Shown one piece after another: positions 7,695 through 12,626 of a stretch of DNA of 12,626 nucleotides; positions within the stretch are counted from its first letter, which is position 1; every line of letters begins with the position of its first letter. Where the stretch lies: NCBI GenBank assembly GCA_013815395.1, contig JACDGH010000023.1, positions 1-12,626 of the forward strand. The letters are read 5' to 3'. Source of the DNA: Parachlamydiaceae bacterium. GTDB taxonomy: Bacteria; Chlamydiota; Chlamydiia; Chlamydiales; Parachlamydiaceae. Position numbers and translations under genes: made by a program. Under the pieces are notes generated by a model. That model was not told the origin of the DNA, searched no databases, and worked only from the letters and a program-made list of their open reading frames with translations.

Positions 7695-7709
7695 AGTCCT
7701 TTTAGGACT
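7695..7709 (-). promoter_or_regulatory. Perfect short hairpin in the aspS leader
   Basis: AGTCCT and AGGACT are separated by three bases and lie about 17 bases upstream of the aspS ATG, just before the weak ribosome-binding site. It could be a leader hairpin affecting translation or an operator. The small gene at 8039-8182 has a comparable hairpin in the same position. Confidence 0.4.
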
Positions 7710-7752
7710 AATAACTAGTAATAATAAGTGGATTTTAAAGATCATATAAAAA

Positions 7753-7775
7753 GTCGAGCTTTGACGCAGTCAAAA
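7753..7775 (+). repeat. Dispersed intergenic repeat, copy 2
   Basis: This copy (GTCGAGCTTTGACGCAGTC then AAAA) matches 33-56 with few differences, in the same orientation. It contains the perfect inverted repeat TTTGAC-GCA-GTCAAA. It lies in the aspS upstream region, about 80 bases from the start codon. Confidence 0.5.
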
Positions 7776-7964
7776 TACAATTCCTGCCCGCGTGCTATCA
7801 CTCATTTGAGTATAATGATGTATAGCATGCAATATTATAAGAAAGTGATCTAACTTCCGCAACCAGAAAACAAAAAAAAGCAAGAAAAGCAGAGCTAGAA
7901 TTTAGAAGTTTGAGGCGAATGCCTATGGCCTCTAATTATCTAGCAATTTAATGTTCAATGCATC

Positions 7965-7995
7965 GAAGAATCATCTTTGCATGAAGAATCATCTT
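7965..7995. repeat. 13-bp direct repeat in tandem
   Basis: GAAGAATCATCTT occurs at 7965-7977 and again at 7983-7995, each preceded by GCAT (GCATC in the first). The unit of about 18 bp therefore appears as two tandem copies, just downstream of the small minus-strand gene. Confidence 0.6.
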
Positions 7996-8038
7996 CTAGT
8001 TTTGAACTTTAAGTTCTGCCTTCTTGCTCTATCTTTAA

Positions 8039-8182
8039 TTATAGCTCAAAGTCTTCAACATGATCTTCAATATGATGTTGATCTCTTTGGGCTTTTTTCT
8101 CATGCTTTTTCGCTCTACGTTCTTTAAGGGTCATCTGCGGTTTTTTCTTCTCATCACGCCGCTGTTTTGCTTCCTTAACCAT
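8039..8182 (-). CDS. Small lysine-rich basic protein, function unknown
   Basis: This frame encodes 47 residues. Residues 1-34 are strongly basic (MVKEAKQRRDEKKKPQMTLK, then ERRAKKHEKKAQRD) and probably helical; the last 13 are histidine-rich and acidic (QHHIEDHVEDFEL). I do not recognise the family. It is believable as a gene because AGGAGG lies five bases before this ATG, the best ribosome-binding site in the window. The same frame extends upstream to 8227, which would add 15 residues, but that start has no such site. A perfect TATAAT lies about 60 bases upstream on the same strand, and a 17-base hairpin ends two bases before the Shine-Dalgarno. Size and charge fit a nucleic-acid or ribosome-associated protein, but that is only inference. 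No cysteines, signal peptide or membrane segment are present. Confidence 0.7.
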   Translation of the reverse strand: MVKEAKQRRDEKKKPQMTLKERRAKKHEKKAQRDQHHIEDHVEDFEL

Positions 8183-8187
8183 ACTTT

Positions 8188-8193
8188 CCTCCT
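8188..8193 (-). promoter_or_regulatory. Strong Shine-Dalgarno of the small basic gene
   Basis: AGGAGG on the minus strand with a 5-base spacer to the ATG at 8182. It fixes the start of the 47-residue product. Confidence 0.8.
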
Positions 8194-8195
8194 TT

Positions 8196-8212
8196 GTTGT
8201 GAAAATCACAAC
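8196..8212 (-). promoter_or_regulatory. Perfect hairpin next to the Shine-Dalgarno
   Basis: GTTGTGA-TTT-TCACAAC is a perfect 7-bp inverted repeat with a 3-base spacer, ending two bases before AGGAGG of the small gene. As RNA it would form a stem beside the ribosome-binding site; as DNA it could be an operator between the -10 box and the gene. Confidence 0.55.
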
Positions 8213-8240
8213 CTGGTTTAATTTCAAAGTAGTGTTAATT

Positions 8241-8252
8241 AATTATATAATT
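8241..8252. promoter_or_regulatory. AT palindrome with TATAAT on both strands
   Basis: AATTATATAATT is its own reverse complement and provides a consensus -10 box in either direction: minus at 8247-8242 for the small basic gene, plus at 8246-8251. A good -35 box is missing on the minus strand, so the call rests on the -10 and on the divergent arrangement. Confidence 0.4.
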
Positions 8253-8276
8253 TAATTTTAACTAAACTCTTTTAAA

Positions 8277-8306
8277 TTGTCAAATCTCTAGCTTACTTAT
8301 TATTAG
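8277..8306 (+). promoter_or_regulatory. Possible promoter upstream of the barrel protein
   Basis: TTGTCA (8277-8282) matches the -35 consensus at five of six bases. It is followed by TATTAG at an 18-base spacing (8301-8306) or TATTAT at 15 (8298-8303). The start codon at 8501 is about 190 bases further, implying a long leader. Confidence 0.3.
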
Positions 8307-8500
8307 AAATGCAAATTATGTGCCAATCATTAACAAAAGATCTTTTGAAAGCTGCGCGAGATGCCCAGGCTACCTTGGTGAATCTTTTTTGGCAGATAAA
8401 GACCGTATTGATGATAATATTCTTATGATGGCGTAATCTAAATTTTTCCGAAAAACATATTTTATTGCATGGTAATAAATTTAATGATATTTCTTACGCC

Positions 8501-9562
8501 ATGCAAAAATATCTGTTTTTTTTCTTAATGATTATCTTCGTTAATTCCTTATTGCAAGGAGAATTGAGCGATTGGATACCCAACACCAAGCTCGAAAGTG
8601 AATTGGAGATTAACAAAGTATCCACAAAAACTCGAGTAAAGGCCGACGAAGGAAAAAAAGAAACTCATCTTAAAGAAGAAAAATATCCCCCTTTTAAAGA
8701 AGATAAAGAAACATCTCCTAAAGATGAAAAAGATTCTTCTTCAAGTGAAGAAAAAGACTTCACCGAAACCCCTCCTAAAATAGGCAATTTTTCTTTGCCT
8801 ACCTCCCAGCAACCTGCTGCTCTCTTTGGATTCGGTGGAAATATAATTGATAAAGGCGAAGTTCAATTGTATTTATTTGCAGATGATTTCGAAGGACCAA
8901 AGAAAATGACAATAGATATTATTCCCAATGTTTTATTTGGGGTTACTGATAATTTTTCAATATCTTTTGATGTTCCCTTTACTCCCTCACTGAAGGATGG
9001 GCATGCAAAATCTAGTGGTTTAGAGGATTTTTTTATACAAATTGAATATGCTTTTTATAATAAGCAGACCTCCTATTACATTGATCAGGCAACAATCGTA
9101 GCAAATATTACCGTTCCAACAGGTTCAATTAAGAAAAATCCTCCAACAGGCTTTGATGCTCCTAGTTTATTTTTAGGGGGAACTTATTATCGCACTTGGG
9201 TGGATTGGCTTGCGTTCACATCATATGCTGCAGTATTGACTACTTCAACGCATGGTTATAAAGCGGGGGATCAATTTCTTTATCAGATGGGTTTTGGTAA
9301 GAACTTTCCAAGTCCAATAGGCTGGATTTATGCTTGGTTAATCGAGGTTGATGGGCAATACAATAAAAAAACCAGGGTAGGCAAAACCTTAGATAATAAC
9401 ATTGGTGGGAATGTCATTTACATAACGCCCTCAATTTGGCTTTCATCAAAAAGATTTCTTTTACAATTTGGTGTTTCCTTCCCAATAAATCAAAATTTAT
9501 TCGGCAAACAAAATAAGTTTGATTATGCACTCAATCTTAATGTTGCTTGGTCATTCTATTAA
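8501..9562 (+). CDS. Predicted outer-membrane beta-barrel protein
   Basis: The 353-residue product begins with a clear signal peptide (MQKYLFFFLMIIFVNSLLQG, cleavage near residue 20). Residues about 25-95 are a hydrophilic, lysine/glutamate/serine-rich, probably disordered segment with imperfect KEEK/KEDK/KDEK repeats. From about 105 to the end the chain alternates polar and aromatic residues in barrel-like strands (QLYLFADDF, ITPSIWLSSKRFLLQFGVSF) and ends in the aromatic pair FY, as many outer-membrane proteins do. It resembles transporter-like barrels of the phenol-degradation MetA-pathway family, but the substrate and role are unknown. A TTG at 8465 would add 12 residues before the signal peptide; the ATG at 8501 fits secretion better. 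Neither has a clear ribosome-binding site. The last 26 bases overlap the 3' end of dapA on the other strand. Confidence 0.75.
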   Translation: MQKYLFFFLMIIFVNSLLQGELSDWIPNTKLESELEINKVSTKTRVKADEGKKETHLKEEKYPPFKEDKETSPKDEKDSSSSEEKDFTETPPKIGNFSLPTSQQPAALFGFGGNIIDKGEVQLYLFADDFEGPKKMTIDIIPNVLFGVTDNFSISFDVPFTPSLKDGHAKSSGLEDFFIQIEYAFYNKQTSYYIDQATIVANITVPTGSIKKNPPTGFDAPSLFLGGTYYRTWVDWLAFTSYAAVLTTSTHGYKAGDQFLYQMGFGKNFPSPIGWIYAWLIEVDGQYNKKTRVGKTLDNNIGGNVIYITPSIWLSSKRFLLQFGVSFPINQNLFGKQNKFDYALNLNVAWSFY

Positions 9563-10457
9563 ATACATCAAAATATAAATTTGAGGATAATGTTAATTGT
9601 AGTTCTGACATGTTTTCTACACTTAATGCACATAAAGGGAGTCGACATTCTCCAGCTGGAAATCCACATAAATTCATTGCAGCTTTAATGGGGATGGGAT
9701 TAGTCTCAATAAAGGCCGCTTTAAATAGGGGCATCAACCGATAATGCAAATCTCTGGCCAAGGCAAAGTCACCGTTCGCAGCTGCTAAATACAATTCTTT
9801 AATTTTGGCTGGAATAAGGTTGCTAACGACAGAAATAACACCACACCCTCCTAGAGCCATCATGGATAATGTTAGGGCGTCGTCGCCAGTTAACACGTTA
9901 AATTCAGGACGCCACTCCCGCACAACCTCAACAACTTCGCTCATCTGAGTAATATTGCCAGTGCTCTCTTTAATGCCTATAATTGTAGGGATATCCAAAA
10001 GCCTTTTAAGGGTTTCTGTTAGTAGGTTTTGTCCGGTGCGATGAGGAGGATTATAGATTACAATGGGAAGATCAACAGCTTTTGCTAAAGCTTTAAAATG
10101 TTGATAAAGCCCCTCTTGAGTGGGTTTGTTATAATAGGGTGTGACAACTAAAGCGCAGTCCGCTCCAAGTTTTTGCGCAAGAACAGAGTTTTCAATTGTT
10201 TGAGCTGTTGAATAGCTGCCAGTGCCGATCATAAATAAGGTTTTGTTTGAAGTCTCTTCCCGACCAGTTAAAATGATTCGCTTTTGTTCTTCTTTTGTTA
10301 CTGTTGGTGATTCACCGGTGCTTCCTAAGAGAACGACCCCGTCGATCTGATTATCGATTTGATGGCGGATGAGCTGGCGCAAGCCTTCCTCATCTAGATT
10401 TCCTTCTTTGTCAAAAGGAGTTATTAAAGCCGTATAAACACCTTTGAGGGGAATCAT
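9537..10457 (-). CDS. dapA: 4-hydroxy-tetrahydrodipicolinate synthase (DapA)
   Basis: DapA condenses pyruvate with aspartate semialdehyde in the first committed step of lysine and meso-diaminopimelate synthesis. The 306-residue length is normal for this TIM-barrel family. Visible key residues are T47 in GSTGES, Y109 in TPYYNKPTQEG, the catalytic Y135 and substrate-binding R140 in YNPPHRTG, and the Schiff-base lysine K163 in GIKESTGN. The family usually has V-P rather than P-P after YN, a small difference. GGAG lies five bases before the ATG. It is the last gene of the run with dapB (27 bp upstream). Its 3' end overlaps the convergent barrel-protein gene by 26 bp, so DapA's last residues (NRMTKQH) are encoded opposite the barrel's C-terminus. 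Confidence 0.96.
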   Translation of the reverse strand: MIPLKGVYTALITPFDKEGNLDEEGLRQLIRHQIDNQIDGVVLLGSTGESPTVTKEEQKRIILTGREETSNKTLFMIGTGSYSTAQTIENSVLAQKLGADCALVVTPYYNKPTQEGLYQHFKALAKAVDLPIVIYNPPHRTGQNLLTETLKRLLDIPTIIGIKESTGNITQMSEVVEVVREWRPEFNVLTGDDALTLSMMALGGCGVISVVSNLIPAKIKELYLAAANGDFALARDLHYRLMPLFKAAFIETNPIPIKAAMNLCGFPAGECRLPLCALSVENMSELQLTLSSNLYFDVFNRMTKQH

Positions 10458-10484
10458 TTTTTCTCCATTATTATTAATATCATT

Positions 10485-11207
10485 TTATAGAAGCATGTCA
10501 TCTAAAGTAAAAAAACCTTTTTTGCCATTTAACCATTCCGCTGCTTGAATGGCGCCTAATGCAAAGCCTTCTCGACTGCGAGCTGTATGAGTGAGGGTAA
10601 TTGTATCAGCAGGGGAGTCGAAGCTCACGGAATGAGTGCCAGGTGTTGAGCCGTTTCGCAGGCATGTAAAATGAATTTGATCCGGTAAAATTTTATGATT
10701 GATTTGATAGATCACCTCTTTTTTTCGAGGAATATTGGAAAGGAGACGCTGACTAATCGCTTTAGCTGTACCGGAAGGAAAATCAGCTTTTTGGCTGTGA
10801 TGGATTTCATATCCACCCACATCGTAAGCATCAAAAGGGGAAATTAAAGCTGCAGCTTGAGAAACAATTTCTAGAAATAAGGCCACACCTATAGAAAAAT
10901 TTGGAGAGTATAGGAAGCCGATATTTGCCTGTTCGACAATTCTTTTAACACCGTCAATATCATTATACCAACCAGTCGTACCCATCACAATGTTTTTGCC
11001 AAGAGAGGCTAATGCTTTAATATTATCGAGGGCGGAAGAAGGGTTAGTAAAATCAATGCAAACATCGGCGGTGTTCACAGAATCTTTTGTTATAATATTA
11101 TTTTCTAGATGAGGATCAATTATGGCTGTTATGGAATACCCTTTTGATTTTGCAGCCATTTCCACCATTTTGCCCATTTTCCCATAGCCAATAAGTGCAA
11201 TTTTCAT
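10485..11207 (-). CDS. dapB: 4-hydroxy-tetrahydrodipicolinate reductase (DapB)
   Basis: DapB reduces the DapA product with NAD(P)H, the second step towards lysine and meso-diaminopimelate. The N-terminal Rossmann motif is GYGKMG (7-12). IDFTNP (51-56), GTTGW (76-80) and SPNFSIGV (101-108) are family hallmarks, and EIHHSQKADFPSGTA (134-148) carries the catalytic H137 and K140. At 240 residues it is shorter than the roughly 270 of enterobacterial enzymes, which is common in other phyla. The ATG overlaps the stop of the PLD-like gene as ATGA, and AGGAAG lies inside that gene's end, so translation is probably coupled. dapA follows after 27 bp. Confidence 0.96.
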   Translation of the reverse strand: MKIALIGYGKMGKMVEMAAKSKGYSITAIIDPHLENNIITKDSVNTADVCIDFTNPSSALDNIKALASLGKNIVMGTTGWYNDIDGVKRIVEQANIGFLYSPNFSIGVALFLEIVSQAAALISPFDAYDVGGYEIHHSQKADFPSGTAKAISQRLLSNIPRKKEVIYQINHKILPDQIHFTCLRNGSTPGTHSVSFDSPADTITLTHTARSREGFALGAIQAAEWLNGKKGFFTLDDMLL

Positions 11208-12289
11208 TCAATCACTTCCTTTTTTTTCACTTGGATAGACTCTTTACTGATCACTTTCCATAAAGCATCCATTTGGTGCTGTTGAAGTTGTGTAAGATTA
11301 TGGATGATGAGGAAGCATTCATCGTTTTTATTAAAAGCATCGTGGGTCCAATTTGCAGATCCATTGACAAGCATTGACTGATCAACATATAAAAATTTAT
11401 GATGCAATAAAGGTTTTCCGCGACTCAGAGAGACTTTAACTTTGCTGTTTCTTAACAGTTCTACGATTCGAGAACTTACCCCCTTGCCTTGGTTACCATC
11501 GATAACAACTTCTACGTTAACCCCCCGATTTGCAGCCTCTATGGCAGCATGAGCAAAATCCATTCTTGTCCAAGTGAACATAGCAATGCGCACATTCTCT
11601 TTAGCTGAGTGGATAAGATCTTTAACGCACTGCACTGCCATGTGGTCATCCGGTAAAAACCACAATTCAACTAATTGCCCACCTATGGTAAACTCTTCAT
11701 GCAGAAAATATGAGTCCTTTGCCTTCATATCCATCGTTAAGGCTTTAGCTTCTAAACGTTCAGCTAAAGGAGCACTTTTGATCACATTCACTAAATTACC
11801 ATGCATGCGCAAAGATTCCGAAGTCATATTTGCAGAACCAATCCAACTCACTTTTCCGTCAATGACAAGAATTTTTTGGTGCATGCGACCTTTGCTAAAA
11901 CGTCTGTTCATAAAAACAGAAGAGCCTAGTTTGGAAGTTACATAGGGGGATTCCATGGCATCAGTAATCACACGTACATTTACGCCCTCCTCACTTTTCT
12001 TCTTTAAGGCTTTAATTATAGTGGGATCTGTCAATGTGTACACAATTAAGAGCACAGATTCTTTGGCACTGGCGATGCCTGAAGCAAAAGAAGCGGTTAA
12101 GTCGTCATTAGTTTGATTGGCAAATAAGGCCGGCACCTCGCCGCTAAGATCTAAGGTGTGCGTGGTAGAAGGTTGTGTTGATTGAAACTGCCAAAAGAAG
12201 AAACCTAAAAGCAACGCTATAAGAATGCTGTAAAGGTAGTTTTGAGGCGGTGGTAGGCGAAGAATTAGCTTCATTTTACCTAACATCAT
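11204..12289 (-). CDS. Membrane-anchored phospholipase-D-like protein
   Basis: The 361-residue protein has one N-terminal hydrophobic segment (about 18-35, NYLYSILIALLLGFFFWQF) that would act as a signal anchor, placing the rest outside the inner membrane. Two complete HKD motifs are present: HQKILVID with GSANMT (H137, K139, D144, G151, S152, N154) and HHKFLYVD with GSANWT (H296, K298, D303, G310, S311, N313). Together they build one active site of the PLD superfamily. Substrate may be phospholipid (PLD or cardiolipin synthase-like) or nucleic acid (Nuc endonuclease-like); the sequence does not decide. The ATG at 12289 overlaps the recD2 stop as ATGA. A second start at 12274 (MKLIL) has AGG four bases upstream and could be the real one. 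The gene ends overlapping dapB. Confidence 0.9.
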   Translation of the reverse strand: MMLGKMKLILRLPPPQNYLYSILIALLLGFFFWQFQSTQPSTTHTLDLSGEVPALFANQTNDDLTASFASGIASAKESVLLIVYTLTDPTIIKALKKKSEEGVNVRVITDAMESPYVTSKLGSSVFMNRRFSKGRMHQKILVIDGKVSWIGSANMTSESLRMHGNLVNVIKSAPLAERLEAKALTMDMKAKDSYFLHEEFTIGGQLVELWFLPDDHMAVQCVKDLIHSAKENVRIAMFTWTRMDFAHAAIEAANRGVNVEVVIDGNQGKGVSSRIVELLRNSKVKVSLSRGKPLLHHKFLYVDQSMLVNGSANWTHDAFNKNDECFLIIHNLTQLQQHQMDALWKVISKESIQVKKKEVIE

Positions 12290-12626
12290 AAAGCATGCGT
12301 CACATTAGTTGAAAAAGCTCCGGATAAAGCTTGGCAAAGGCCTGTGTAGCGACGTTTAACTTCATCATTTTTTACTGCCAAAAAAATAGCTTTTTTTGTA
12401 CCAACTAAAACAACCAATTTTTTGCCCCGAGTTACACCTGTATATAATAGATTGCGGTGTAGCAGCTTAAAGTGGGTAGTATGAATTGGCATAACAACGC
12501 AAGGACATTCACTTCCTTGGAATTTATGCACGGAAGCTGCATATGCAAGTACAAGTTCATCCAAATCGGAATATTCATAAATCACTTCTCGTTCGTCAAT
12601 TACGACGATTACTTGCTCTTCAACGG
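12286..12626 (-). CDS. recD2: RecD2-type helicase/exonuclease V subunit, C-terminal part
   Basis: Only the last 113 residues are inside the window; the gene continues past the right edge. The visible part is the end of the second RecA-like domain of a superfamily 1B helicase: LAYAASVHKFQGSECPCVVMP corresponds to motif V and its surroundings, and LLYTGVTRGKKLVVLVG to motif VI with the arginine finger. This wording is typical of RecD2, the stand-alone 5'-3' helicase related to the RecD subunit of exonuclease V. A GTG at 12585 is internal and is not the start, since the frame stays open upstream (VVIDEREVIYEYSDLDEL). It overlaps the PLD-like gene by four bases, so the two are probably co-translated. 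Confidence 0.9.
   Translation of the reverse strand, partial: VEEQVIVVIDEREVIYEYSDLDELVLAYAASVHKFQGSECPCVVMPIHTTHFKLLHRNLLYTGVTRGKKLVVLVGTKKAIFLAVKNDEVKRRYTGLCQALSGAFSTNVTHAL

Larger units (their letters stand above)
7678..8038. other. 361-bp intergenic region with several small hairpins
   Basis: No protein gene or tRNA is visible here. It holds a perfect 6-bp hairpin just before aspS (7695-7709), copy 2 of the dispersed repeat (7753-7775), a nested stem-loop (7793-7827, outer TGCTAT/ATAGCA, inner ACTCA-TT-TGAGT), a weak long-range inverted pair (7879-7896 with 8011-8028), a GAGGC/GCCTC hairpin (7912-7932), a 13-bp direct repeat (7965-7977 and 7983-7995) and a GAACTT-T-AAGTTC palindrome (8004-8016). 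The density of structure could reflect a small RNA or decayed repeats. Confidence 0.5.
8183..8500. other. Divergent intergenic region
   Basis: This 318-bp region lies between two genes that point away from each other. It contains the leader hairpin and Shine-Dalgarno of the small gene, an AT-rich palindrome with TATAAT on both strands (8241-8252), and a further promoter-like pair for the plus strand (8277-8306). The second half (8266-8436) has a plus-strand frame without a good start codon whose end reads CARCPGYLGESFLADKDRI; it may be a gene remnant and is discussed as a finding. Confidence 0.5.

Noticed and set aside
7965..7995. CRISPR-like repeat-spacer unit
   Set aside because: There are only two 13-bp copies with a spacer of five bases, far too few and too close for an array, and no cas genes are nearby.
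11574..11945. 123-codon plus-strand frame inside the PLD-like gene
   Set aside because: It is antisense to a region with both HKD-motif context and strong protein similarity, so it is a shadow frame.

Overview
The window looks like a piece of chromosome from an AT-rich, host-associated bacterium. An environmental (amoeba-infecting) member of the Chlamydiales, such as a Parachlamydia relative, is my best guess. The reasons are the low G+C, the diaminopimelate genes dapB and dapA, a RecD2-type exonuclease subunit, an anchored phospholipase-D-like protein, tightly packed tail-to-tail genes, and an archaeal-type aspartyl-tRNA synthetase of the kind that coexists with amidotransferase-based Asn-tRNA synthesis. 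The assignment is inferred from gene content only; an amoeba-associated gammaproteobacterium is the main alternative. I see no rRNA, tRNA, CRISPR array or recognisable transposase.

Layout. Positions 1-722 hold no convincing gene but are rich in repeats: a short dispersed repeat (33-56), a GC-rich patch (169-261), a large imperfect inverted repeat (389-599) and a degenerate 9-bp tandem repeat (633-721) that runs up to the stop codon of the first gene. A HerA/VirB4-like P-loop ATPase follows on the minus strand (723-3086). It is divergent from a TauE/SafE-family membrane permease (3209-3952, plus). That gene ends exactly where a secreted family-3 glycoside hydrolase ends (3953-5647, minus). After a 218-bp gap with a hairpin repeat comes aspS (5866-7677, minus), an archaeal-type AspRS fused to a C-terminal YbaK/ProX-type editing domain. 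A 361-bp gap with several hairpins separates it from a 47-codon lysine-rich mini-gene (8039-8182, minus) that has a near-perfect Shine-Dalgarno. A divergent AT-rich promoter region leads to a predicted outer-membrane beta-barrel protein (8501-9562, plus), whose 3' end overlaps dapA by 26 bp. The rest is one minus-strand run with start/stop overlaps: recD2 (3' part only, to the window edge), a membrane-anchored PLD-like protein, dapB and dapA.

How the genes fit together. dapA and dapB carry out the first two committed steps of lysine/meso-diaminopimelate synthesis and so feed peptidoglycan or lysine supply. The GH3 protein belongs to a family that often acts on peptidoglycan aminosugars, but it lacks the catalytic nucleophile. 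The AspRS supplies Asp-tRNA and, if non-discriminating, a precursor of Asn-tRNA; the fused deacylase-like domain suggests built-in proofreading. The points most worth a second look are the AspRS-YbaK fusion, the nucleophile-less GH3 protein, the mini-gene with a hairpin against its ribosome-binding site, and a set of intergenic palindromic repeats that share CACAGAG/CGCAGAG-type motifs.
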